This document shows positions 1 to 6,689 of a stretch of DNA of 7,878 nucleotides, one piece after another. This DNA is from Iamia sp038233335 (lineage in GTDB: Bacteria; Actinomycetota; Acidimicrobiia; Acidimicrobiales; Iamiaceae). Positions within the stretch are counted from its first letter, which is position 1, and each line of letters starts with the position of its first letter. Where the stretch lies: NCBI GenBank assembly GCA_038233335.1, contig JBBSME010000133.1, positions 1 through 7,878 of the forward strand, written 5' to 3'. The position numbers and the translations under genes were made by a program. A model generated the notes under the pieces. It did no database searches, was not told where the DNA came from, and worked only from the letters and a program-made list of their open reading frames with translations.

Positions 1-642
1 ACCATCGGCGAGGCCACCGAGCTGGGGTCCGGGTTCCGCATCGCCATGCGCGATCTGGAGATCCGCGGCGCGGGCTCGCTGCTGGGCACCGGCCAGTCCG
101 GCCACATCGCGGCGGTGGGCTACGACCTCTACGTCCAGATGGTGTCCGAGGCGGTGGCCGAGCTGAAGGGCGAGGAGCGCCGGGAGCCGGCCGAGGTCAA
201 GCTCGACCTGCCCCTCGACGCCCACCTGCCCGACAGCTACGTCCCCCGGGAGGACCTGCGCCTGGAGGCCTACCGGCGCCTGGCCACCGTCACCGCTCGC
301 TCCGAGGTCGACGACATCCGGGCCGAGTGGGAGGACCGCTACGGCCCGGTGCCGGACCCGGCGGCCCAGCTGCTGGAGATCGCCCGCCTGCGGGCCGAGG
401 CCCACCGCATCGGCGCCCGGGAGATCAACGTCACCAAGGGTCCGGCCTTCGGTGGCCCGGCCTACACCGCTCGCGTGTCGCCGGTGGTGCTCAAGCAGAG
501 CCAGCAGATCCGCCTCCAGCGCCTGTTCAAGGGGGCGATCTACAAGGAGGGCACCGAGATGCTGATGCTGCCCATCCCCAAGACCCCCGACCTGGCCGGC
601 ACCCTGGTCGACCTCCTCCGTGAGCTCATCCCCCCGGCCTGA
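1..642 (+). CDS. mfd: Transcription-repair coupling factor Mfd, C-terminal part (5' end outside window)
   Basis: Mfd is an ATP-dependent DNA translocase. It pushes stalled RNA polymerase off damaged DNA and recruits UvrA for nucleotide excision repair in the cytoplasm. The window holds only the last 213 residues, open from base 1 and ending in TGA at 640-642. Residues 1-29 match the end of the helicase core and TRG region: TELGSGFRIAMRDLEIRGAG, then LLG and SGHIAAVGYDLY. From about residue 70 the sequence matches the Mfd C-terminal (D7/TRCF) domain, with DSYVPREDLRLEAYRRLA and DRYGPVPDPAAQLLEIARLR. The end is the usual short tail of the family and shows no disruption. The ATG at 46 is internal and is not a start. 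The next gene (776-2335) points towards mfd, so transcription converges in the 133-base gap. Family assignment is secure. The domain limits are remembered family knowledge, not computed. Confidence 0.97.
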   Translation, partial: TIGEATELGSGFRIAMRDLEIRGAGSLLGTGQSGHIAAVGYDLYVQMVSEAVAELKGEERREPAEVKLDLPLDAHLPDSYVPREDLRLEAYRRLATVTARSEVDDIRAEWEDRYGPVPDPAAQLLEIARLRAEAHRIGAREINVTKGPAFGGPAYTARVSPVVLKQSQQIRLQRLFKGAIYKEGTEMLMLPIPKTPDLAGTLVDLLRELIPPA

Positions 643-718
643 CCCAGCGGCGGGCTTGTTCTGCGCTGACCGACTGGCCGGATCGGTTCTGTGGCATCCC
701 GCGGCCTCTCCCCGTAGC

Positions 719-758
719 GGTCCCGAGAATGGTCGTCCTGGCGACCAAGATCGGGACC
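719..758. terminator. Compound GC-rich hairpin between convergent genes, probable bidirectional terminator
   Basis: GGTCCCGA (719-726) and TCGGGACC (751-758) form a perfect 8-bp outer stem. Inside it, GGTCG (731-735) and CGACC (742-746) form a second 5-bp stem with a 6-base loop. The two stems are separated by a small symmetric internal loop (four bases on each side). It lies 77 bases after the mfd stop and 18 bases after the stop of the convergent broken gene. Neither strand has a T-tract, so this is not a classic intrinsic terminator, but high-GC actinobacteria often use hairpins without U-runs. A weaker 5-bp hairpin (ACCGA 669-673 with TCGGT 683-687) precedes it. Apart from these hairpins I see nothing in 643-775. 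Confidence 0.55.
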
Positions 759-775
759 AGTTCGAGGGTGGGCGG

Positions 776-2335
776 TCAGGGCCCACCGAGGTCGTCGGAA
801 CCGCTTGAGAGGCACCCGATCGGCTCGCCCTCGGCATCGAAGCCCTCGACCCGCATCGGCGACATCGTCTCCGGCACGGTCATCCCGGGGACAGAGCCGC
901 ACAGGGCGAAGCCGGGATCGTCCACGAAGACCACCGCGGTCCAGAGGTCTCCGCCGGGAACGGCCACGACGGGCGCGTCGGCCTCGTCGGTCGCGGTCGT
1001 CACCCGGACCGACGACACCTCCTCGGGGGTCACAACGATGACGAAGTCCGAGAGGTGGGCGTCGCGGTCCGCGAACCAGACCGCATCGTTGATCGACCCG
1101 CCCCGCCGGTCGTGCAGCTGCGGCTTCGGTTCGAGAGCTTGAGGCAGGTGTCCACCTCCGGCGGGACGCCTGGTCCCGGGTCGGCGGCTGCGGGCCCGTT
1201 GCTCGGCGCTCCGTCTGCAGCAGCCACTCGAGGCCATCGACCTCGTCGCGGGCCAGCTCCGTCCGCCCCGGGTCCGGGTTCAGACCGGGGCCACCGGTGG
1301 CTTCGATCACGAACGCGTCCCAGGACTCCTGGTCGGTCGGCTCCACCGTCTCGACCAAGGCCCGCATGTCGGCCTCGCTGGTGGGAGCGGCGCCGCTGCT
1401 GCGAGCCACCACCACGTCGCCCCAGCCGGTCTCGGCGACCACCGTGCGCGACCGGAAGTCGCTCTCGTCGCTGGTCCCGTCGATGATCACCGCGGCGCGG
1501 CTGGCGACCTCGGTCCGCTGGACGATGGGGTCGAGCCCGGTGATGAACGGCTCCCATCCGTCGATGCCCACCGCGGCCACGTCGATCGCCTGGCCCGGCA
1601 GGGTGGACACCAACAGCTCGGTGTCGCCGGGTCCACCCCAGGCCACGCTGTGGGCCGCGGGTGGCCCCGGCACCTCGTCGCTGTTCGGGCGGACCCCTGA
1701 CCGGAGGGCGACCAAGGCGGCGGCGTCGACGGAGCCCACGACCTGGAGGCCGGGCACGTCGACCTTGGGTGCCTTGGTCCGACCGCCCGAGGCGTCGACC
1801 TGGTCGTGGATGGCCAGCATCTCGTCGCGGGTGGCGGCGGGGGAGGTCACCCGGATGGCGAGGCTGTCGTCCTGGGCCACCACGCCGCCGTCCCGCTGGG
1901 CAGGCTGCCGGTGGGCCCGAAGATCGCGTCCTGCCCCTCGTGGCTGAACTCGGTGCCCGGGTAGCCGGCCGAGGACTGGGACAACCCGCCCTGCTGGTCG
2001 GCGTAGCCGGTCAGGGCCACGACGACGACGTCGTCCCCGCCGGCCGTGCCATCGGGGGACAGTACGGTGTAGGGCTCGTCGGAGCCGCAGCAGTCCCAGC
2101 CCTAGAGCTGCTCGTCCGTCCCCCTCCCGGCGGTGACCAGTCGGTAGCCCTCGGGCGCGGGCCCCACGGTGAAGGGAGACGACTCGGCTGATGGCCCCGC
2201 ACGGTCGCCGCCCGGCGCGGCGTCGGTGGTCTCGGGACCGGACCCGCAGTCGGCCAGGAGCAGGGTTGCGGCCAGGACGGCGGCAACGGAGCGACGCTGG
2301 CGCCGCCGCGCTGACCTCCCGACCGACGCGTGCAT
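776..2335 (-). pseudogene. Broken gene for a secreted lipoprotein-like protein of unknown function
   Basis: On the minus strand an ATG at 2335-2333 opens a basic, hydrophobic signal peptide (RRRQRR, then VAAVLAATLLLADC). Its Cys30 resembles a lipoprotein attachment site, although Asp before the Cys is not the usual Gly, Ala or Ser. The frame stops at TAG (2102-2104). Coding-like sequence continues directly in the same frame (GWDCCGSDEPYTVLSPDG and onward) to about 1890. It then moves to a second frame (DDSLAIRVTSPAATRDEML, later DGWEPFITGLDPIVQRTEV and WLLQTERR) to about 1210. It finishes in the original frame (INDAVWFADRDAHLSDFVIV to TGA at 776-778). A short piece in the third frame (PPEVDTCLKL, near 1145-1180) may link the last two. 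Repaired, it would encode about 520 residues. AAGGAG at 2349-2354 is a plausible but distant (13-base) ribosome site. I do not recognise the family. It starts 81 bases after the kinase gene on the same strand, so it was probably downstream in that transcript. Sequencing error is the main alternative to true decay. Confidence 0.7.
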
Positions 2336-2416
2336 GGTGGTCCCGCTGCTCCTTCGCTTGGTGGCGCGAGCCTATGGCCGGCGTGCGCCTCCCTCGGCGC
2401 GCCCTCGTCCCGACGC

Positions 2417-3748
2417 TCAGTGCAGGCCGGGCACCCATCGCTCGGCTTCGGCCCGGACCGGGACGGTGGCCCCGAGGGAGCAGAGGACCCCGACCAGACC
2501 GGCCGCCACCCGCTGCACCAGGAGGTGGCGGGCGGGGACCCGAAGCTGGCGTTGGACCTTGGCCTGGGGCGTGCGGGGGTCCGACGACCGTCGGGTCAGC
2601 TCCTGGAGCCAGGACCGCTCGAAGGTGAAGTCCTCGTGGCGGAGCGGTTCGAGCACGGGGTCGACCAGGTCCAGCAGGGCGGCCGGGGCCACCCCCTGGT
2701 CCGGGATCAGCCCGACCCGTCGCGCCTCCGCCCCCAGAGCCCGCGCCTCCCGGTCCCGGCCGGCCACCAGCAGGGTTCCCAGGGCCGACGGCCAGCCGTC
2801 GGGCATCGGCTCCCACGAGCCGAAGTCGAGGACCACCAGGCGGCCGTCGTCCAGGAGGCGGAAGTTCCCGGGGTGCGGGTCGCCGTGCAGCCGCCCGACC
2901 CGGGCCGGGCTGGAGGCCAGGAGGCGCACCAGGAGCAGCCCGGCCCGGTCGCGTTGTGCCGTGCTGCCCTCGGCGATGACCTTCGCCAGCGGCGTCCCCC
3001 CGACCCACTCGCTGACCAGCACCCCGTCGGCCGCCTCGACCACGTCCGGCACGAAGATGTCCGGGTCGTCGCGGAAGGCCTCGGCGAAGGCCTCTTGGGT
3101 CTCCGACTCGCGGCCGTAGTCGACCTCGTCCAGCAGCCGGTCGTGCAGCTCGGCGAACAGGGCCCGGGGATCGAGCCCCGGGGCACCCACCCGCACCAGG
3201 GGAGCGAGGCGATCGAGCTGGCGCAGATCCGCCGCCAGGGCCTTCGCCGCGCCGGGGTACTGGACCTTGACCGCCACCGCTCGCCCGTCGTGCCAGGTGC
3301 CGCGGTGGACCTGGCCGATGCTGGCCGCGGCGGCGGGCCGATCGTTCACCTCCGTCAGCCTCCCGGCCCAGTCGGGCCCGAGGCCGTCGGCCAGGACGCG
3401 CCGCATGGTCGTCGCCGACATTGGTGGCGCGGCCTCCTGGAGGCGCACCAGCGCCTCCCGGTACGGCTCGGCCAGCTCGGCGGGCAGCGCGGCCTCCATG
3501 GCCGACATGGCCTGGCCCACCTTCATGGCCCCGCCCTTCAGCTCGCCCAGGACCCGGAACAGCTGGTCCGCGGTGCGCTCCTGCACCTCGCGGCTGACCA
3601 TCTCGGCCGGGCGGCCGCCGATGCGCCGACCCAGCCCGACCGCGGCCCGCCCCGCGTGGGCGACGGGCAGCGAGGCCAGCCGGAGGCCGCGAGACCGCCG
3701 TGAGCGGGACCGCTCCGATGCTCCCCGGGGTTCGTCCTCGCGATCCAT
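2417..3748 (-). CDS. ABC1/AarF/UbiB-family atypical protein kinase-like protein
   Basis: This 443-residue protein carries the hallmark motifs of the ABC1/ADCK/UbiB family, ATPases or kinase-like proteins linked to quinone and lipid metabolism. KVGQ (76-79) lies in the family-specific N-terminal extension (LKGGAMKVGQAMS). AAASIGQVHRG (140-150) is the alanine-rich loop that replaces the glycine-rich loop of ordinary kinases. Lys161 in AVKVQYPG is the likely nucleotide-binding lysine. LLDEVDYGRE (205-214) follows, then HGDPHPGNF (288-296, catalytic loop) and DFG (308-310, metal binding). Length is usual for bacterial members. A weakly hydrophobic stretch near 409-430 could associate with membrane, but no clear transmembrane helix is seen. 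The start is ATG at 3748, with a purine-rich AGGCGAGG stretch a few bases upstream. The first 20 residues are low-complexity and charged, so the true start could be slightly downstream. It is divergent from the SurA-like gene and upstream of the broken gene. The substrate is unknown and I do not assign ubiB, since actinobacteria use menaquinone. Confidence 0.92.
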   Translation of the reverse strand: MDREDEPRGASERSRSRRSRGLRLASLPVAHAGRAAVGLGRRIGGRPAEMVSREVQERTADQLFRVLGELKGGAMKVGQAMSAMEAALPAELAEPYREALVRLQEAAPPMSATTMRRVLADGLGPDWAGRLTEVNDRPAAAASIGQVHRGTWHDGRAVAVKVQYPGAAKALAADLRQLDRLAPLVRVGAPGLDPRALFAELHDRLLDEVDYGRESETQEAFAEAFRDDPDIFVPDVVEAADGVLVSEWVGGTPLAKVIAEGSTAQRDRAGLLLVRLLASSPARVGRLHGDPHPGNFRLLDDGRLVVLDFGSWEPMPDGWPSALGTLLVAGRDREARALGAEARRVGLIPDQGVAPAALLDLVDPVLEPLRHEDFTFERSWLQELTRRSSDPRTPQAKVQRQLRVPARHLLVQRVAAGLVGVLCSLGATVPVRAEAERWVPGLH

Positions 3749-3772
3749 AGCGCCTCGCCTGGTGCGGCGGCC

Positions 3773-3797
3773 CCGGCGATCGACGCTCGATCACCGG
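3773..3797. promoter_or_regulatory. 25-bp imperfect palindrome in the divergent intergenic region, candidate operator
   Basis: GATCGA (3778-3783) and TCGATC (3787-3792) are perfect inverted repeats around a 3-base centre (CGC). They are flanked symmetrically, after one mismatched base on each side, by CCGG at 3773-3776 and CCGG at 3794-3797. In total 20 of 22 arm positions pair. It begins 24 bases upstream of the kinase start and lies about 100 bases upstream of the lipoprotein start. That position suits a binding site for a dimeric repressor acting on the kinase gene or on both genes. It could instead be a hairpin in the kinase leader RNA. No regulator gene is in the window, so the binding protein is unknown. 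Confidence 0.45.
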
Positions 3798-3881
3798 CCC
3801 CCGGGTCGTCCCGGACTGTAGGTGGGGGCGGCGGACACCGGTATCGACCCTGCCGACTGCGGGGGGCGTGCGCCGGGCCCC

Positions 3882-3887
3882 TACCAT
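3882..3887 (+). promoter_or_regulatory. Probable -10 element (TACCAT) for a leaderless transcript of the lipoprotein gene
   Basis: TACCAT fits the TANNNT pattern of actinobacterial -10 elements. It ends 9 bases before the ATG at 3897, so transcription would start at or within a few bases of the start codon. There is no Shine-Dalgarno-like sequence just before that ATG, which also fits leaderless translation. I see no convincing -35 at the expected spacing. Confidence 0.4.
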
Positions 3888-3896
3888 CGGCGCCCG

Positions 3897-5018
3897 ATGC
3901 CCCCTCCGACCTGTCCCCGGCGCCAGCCCCGCCGCGCCGCCCTCGCCCTCGGTGCCGCGATGGCCCTCGTCCTCGGCCTGAGCGCCTGCGGCGTCGGCCA
4001 GCCGCCGGCGGCCACCGTCAACGGCGCCGACATCTCCGCCGACCGGGTCGATGAGATCGTGGAGGCCTACGTCTCCGCTGACGCCGAGACCTACGGCCAG
4101 TTCGACGGCGTGGGCGACGACACGCTCTCCATGGATCCGGTGACCAACGTGCTGTCCAGCCTCATCGGGCAGGTCCTCCAGTCGGAGCTGGCCGCCGAGC
4201 GCGACGCCGTCCCCACCGAAGAGGAGCGGACGCAGGCCGAGGATGAGATCCGCACCAGCTTCGTGCAGGAGGAGACCCCCGCGGCCGAGGGCGAGACCAG
4301 CCCCTCCGATGCGATCAACACCGAGATCTTCGAGTCGCTGTCGCAGGACACCCGGGACTACCTCATCGACCTGCGGGCCGATGCCCTCGCCCTGACCCGC
4401 GTCGTCGGCGAGGAGACCGGCTCCACCGACGAGGCGGCTCGGGCCTACTACGACGAGAACCCGGAGCTGTTCCGGGTCCTCTGCCTGCGCCTCTTGGCCG
4501 TGGCCGAGCCTGACCTGCCCGCCATCCAGGACCGGCTCGACGCCGACGAGGACTTCGGCGAGGTCTCCGCCGAGGTGTCGATCGATCCGCAGATCGTCGA
4601 GTCGGTGCAGGGCCCGCCGCAGTGCACCGCGATCGGCCAGCTCCAGCAGCAGCTCGAGCCGACGGCGTTCGGGGAGCTGGCGGCAGGGGCCGAGGGCGAC
4701 GTGGTCGGGCCCTTCGCCTACGACGCCGAGGGCAACGTGGTCCTGGTCGAGCTCCAAGCCGTGCAGACCACGCCGTTCGAAGAGGTCCGCGACCTCCTCC
4801 TGCAGCAGCTGCCGTCGGCGGGCGACCAGGCCGTCGCCGCGCTGCTCGAAGAGGAGGTCCCCGAGGCCGACGTCACCATCGATCCCAAGTTCGGCACCTG
4901 GAGCCCCGCCCAGGGGGTCGTGGTGCCGCCGGGCGGAGCCGACGATCCCGCGCCCACCGCGGAGGACCTGCCGCCAGTGGAGATCGAGGGCGTGGACCCG
5001 GCCGCTCCGCCCGGCTGA
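3897..5018 (+). CDS. SurA/parvulin-like extracytoplasmic lipoprotein (probable folding factor)
   Basis: This 373-residue protein has a basic N-terminus, a hydrophobic stretch and a classic lipobox, LSAC, with Cys31 as the lipidation site. It should be anchored on the outer face of the membrane. Residues about 36-170 resemble the SurA_N region (AATVNGADISADRVDEIVEAY), with an acidic low-complexity insert at 124-137. Residues about 178-292 resemble a parvulin domain (RAYYDENPELFRV, then DEDFGEVSAEVSIDP, then GDVVGPFAYDAEGNVVLVEL). The usual catalytic His of the ARHILV strand appears to be Leu199. The pair Cys196 and Cys243 sits where related actinobacterial proteins carry two Cys, possibly a disulphide. 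The proline- and acid-rich tail (GTWSPAQGVVVPP) is typical of these lipoproteins. I prefer ATG 3897 over the in-frame GTG at 3822 because it places the signal peptide at the N-terminus and follows a -10 element. mazG starts 8 bases after its stop. The likely role is folding or chaperoning of secreted proteins; isomerase activity is doubtful. Confidence 0.82.
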   Translation: MPPPTCPRRQPRRAALALGAAMALVLGLSACGVGQPPAATVNGADISADRVDEIVEAYVSADAETYGQFDGVGDDTLSMDPVTNVLSSLIGQVLQSELAAERDAVPTEEERTQAEDEIRTSFVQEETPAAEGETSPSDAINTEIFESLSQDTRDYLIDLRADALALTRVVGEETGSTDEAARAYYDENPELFRVLCLRLLAVAEPDLPAIQDRLDADEDFGEVSAEVSIDPQIVESVQGPPQCTAIGQLQQQLEPTAFGELAAGAEGDVVGPFAYDAEGNVVLVELQAVQTTPFEEVRDLLLQQLPSAGDQAVAALLEEEVPEADVTIDPKFGTWSPAQGVVVPPGGADDPAPTAEDLPPVEIEGVDPAAPPG

Positions 5019-5026
5019 GGGCCCGC

Positions 5027-6403
5027 GTGGCCCCCCGCATCATCGCCTGCGGTTTGGGACCGGCCGGTGCCGACCTGGTCACCCGCGACACTGCGGACCT
5101 GCTGGCCAGCGGCCGCCCGGTGTGGGTGCGGACCGCTCGTCACCCCGCCGTGGCCGGGCTGATCCCGGGGGCCCCCAGCTACGACGCGCGGTACGAGTCC
5201 TCGGACACCTTCGCCGAGGTCTACCGGCGGATCGCCGACGACCTCGTCACCCAGGCCGGTGCGCTCGGGGAGGTGGTCTACGCCGTTCCCGGGTCGCCCC
5301 GGGTGCTGGAGCGCACCGTCGATCTGCTGGCCGAGCGAGCCGTCGCAGGGGAGGTCGACCTCGACGTCCGGCCGGCGCTGTCGTTCCTCGATCTGGCCTG
5401 GGTGCGCCTCGGGATCGATCCGCTGGAGGAGGGCGTGCGTCTGGTCGACGGCCACCGCTTCGCCACCCGCACCGCCGGCGAGCGGGGCCCGCTCCTGGTG
5501 GCCCACTGCCACAACCGTCGGGTGCTGTCCGACATCAAGCTGGCGGTCGAGCACCCGCCGAGCGAGCCGGTGTTGGTCATCGCGCGCCTGGGCGGGGCCG
5601 ACGAGGCGATCACGGCGGTGGACTGGGCCGATCTCGATCGCAGCGTGGAGCCCGACCACCTCACCTCGCTCTACATCCCGGCGCTGGCCTCGCCCGTCGC
5701 GGCCGAGCTGGTCGACTTCGCCGAGCTGGTCCGGACCCTGCGGGAGAGCTGCCCCTGGGACCGGGAGCAGACCCACGTCACCCTGACCCGCCACGCCCTG
5801 GAGGAGGCCTACGAGGTGGTCGAGGCGGTCACCGCATGGGACGCGGCGATCGGCACCGAGGCCGAGGTCGACGCCGACGAGCACCTGGCCGAGGAGCTGG
5901 GCGACCTGCTGTTCCAGGTGGTGTTCCACGCCACCCTCGGGGCGGAGCGGGGTGCGTTCGACCTGGCCGACGTGGTCCGGGGCATCCACGACAAGCTGGT
6001 CCGCCGCCACCCGCACGTCTTCCCCCCGGAGGGGGTCGAGGGCGAGCCTGCGACCGACGTGGCCTCGCTCACCCGCACCTGGGAGGAGATCAAGCGGGCC
6101 GAGACCGGCCGCACCAGCGTGATGGACGGGCTCCCCGACGAGCTGCCCTCGCTGCTGTGGGCCCACAAGGTGCTGCGCAAGGCCGACGCCGCCGGCCACC
6201 CCTGGTCGCCGGCCGAGGCCGCGGCCGGCGACATCGCGGTGAACGACACCGACGACCTGGGTGAGCAGCTCCTGGCCCTGGTCCACGCCGCCCGCCAGGC
6301 CGACCTCGATCCCGAGACCGCCGTCCGCACGGCCGCGGCCCGGGTCCGCGACCGCGTCCGCGCCGCCGAGTCGGCCCCCGCCACCTCCCTACCCTCCCCG
6401 TAG
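5027..6403 (+). CDS. mazG: Tetrapyrrole-methylase-like domain fused to MazG nucleotide pyrophosphohydrolase (YabN-type)
   Basis: This 458-residue protein has two parts. Residues 1-222 resemble the YabN N-terminal, tetrapyrrole (corrin/porphyrin) methylase-like fold, with GLGPAGADLVT (9-19) and YAVPGSPRVLERTVDLL (85-101). Residues about 229-385 are a MazG domain that hydrolyses nucleoside triphosphates to monophosphate and pyrophosphate, cleaning the nucleotide pool. Its motifs are LRESCPWDREQTH (238-250), the metal-binding EEAYEVVEA (259-267), AEELGDLLFQVVFH (288-301) and KLVRRHPHVF (323-332). A second, C-terminal MazG repeat (about 375-445) is shortened: the first acidic helix is missing and EELGDLL is replaced by DDLGEQLL (409-416). 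The start GTG 5027 is chosen because the methylase fold begins at once (APRIIACGLGP). A GAGGG ribosome site at 5017-5021 overlaps the preceding stop, implying coupling to the lipoprotein gene. The frame is open far upstream, but only as a shadow of that gene. The substrate of the methylase-like part is unknown. Confidence 0.93.
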   Translation: MAPRIIACGLGPAGADLVTRDTADLLASGRPVWVRTARHPAVAGLIPGAPSYDARYESSDTFAEVYRRIADDLVTQAGALGEVVYAVPGSPRVLERTVDLLAERAVAGEVDLDVRPALSFLDLAWVRLGIDPLEEGVRLVDGHRFATRTAGERGPLLVAHCHNRRVLSDIKLAVEHPPSEPVLVIARLGGADEAITAVDWADLDRSVEPDHLTSLYIPALASPVAAELVDFAELVRTLRESCPWDREQTHVTLTRHALEEAYEVVEAVTAWDAAIGTEAEVDADEHLAEELGDLLFQVVFHATLGAERGAFDLADVVRGIHDKLVRRHPHVFPPEGVEGEPATDVASLTRTWEEIKRAETGRTSVMDGLPDELPSLLWAHKVLRKADAAGHPWSPAEAAAGDIAVNDTDDLGEQLLALVHAARQADLDPETAVRTAAARVRDRVRAAESAPATSLPSP

Positions 6404-6499
6404 CAGTGACCATTCGCGTTGCTGGGGCTGCGAGGATCGTCCTATCGGGGTTCGCCCAAGCCTGGGAGGATCTCGGTTGCCGTTGTCCCGGGCGATCTG
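6404..6499. other. Gap between mazG and the insertion sequence, no gene seen
   Basis: These 96 bases hold no convincing coding sequence and no strong terminator. The only structures I see are a CCCA/TGGG mini-hairpin near 6455-6466 and a 3-bp GGG-TTCG-CCC hairpin at 6448-6457. The true left end of the IS110 element could lie anywhere here, because IS110 elements lack terminal inverted repeats that would mark it. Confidence 0.4.
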
Positions 6500-6510
6500 A
6501 CCCTTGTTAG

Positions 6511-6660
6511 GACCGACTTCGTGTCCAGGCGTTGACGTGTCGGTCGCCCGGGATGGCGGTGCCCTGCACCCGCCAGCCGGACGGGCAGTGACCTCATAGG
6601 AGCCTGATCCACCAGGTCCCATCGCAGTCCTGTCCTTCCCGACCGGCCGGCGGGCTCGAC
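6511..6660 (+). ncRNA. Candidate IS110 bridge RNA in the transposase leader
   Basis: Three successive stem-loops are visible. GACCGAC (6511-6517) pairs with GTCGGTC (6539-6545). TGGCGGTGC (6554-6562) pairs with GCACCCGCCA (6566-6575) with one bulged C and a 3-base loop. GACCT (6590-6594) pairs with AGGTC (6614-6618), enclosing a 19-base loop that contains ATAGGAGC. A further GC-rich palindrome, CCGGCCGG, lies at 6643-6650. IS110-group elements are known to make a bridge RNA of roughly 150-200 bases from this position, with two internal loops that pair with target and donor DNA. The loop sequence ATAGGAGC recurs at the element's right end (7787-7794), as expected if it is a donor guide. The pairings are read by eye. 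RNA ends and exact loop roles are inference. Confidence 0.45.
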
Positions 6661-6689
6661 CATCGACCCCGCTGAAGGGAACAACAGCC

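Noticed and set aside
776..2335. Programmed frameshifting or stop readthrough in the broken lipoprotein gene
   Set aside because: Several separate lesions of different types are needed, and I saw no slippery heptamer or stimulatory structure at the shift points. Decay or sequencing error is simpler.
2330..3703. A 457-codon open frame on the plus strand
   Set aside because: It is antisense to the kinase gene, which has clear family motifs. The plus-strand translation is low-complexity and matches nothing I recognise.
3822..3896. GTG at 3822 as the start of the SurA-like lipoprotein
   Set aside because: It would add 25 unconserved residues before the signal peptide and would lie upstream of the probable -10 element.
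540..4757. A 1405-codon open frame on the minus strand
   Set aside because: It is a GC-bias shadow. It covers mfd, kinase and lipoprotein sequence in wrong frames, and only the part around 1210-1890 is protein-like, where it coincides with the middle of the broken lipoprotein gene.
4622..5026. Upstream extension of the mazG frame
   Set aside because: The extension is an Arg/Gly/Ala-rich shadow of the lipoprotein gene in another frame. The methylase fold starts at GTG 5027, which has a ribosome site.
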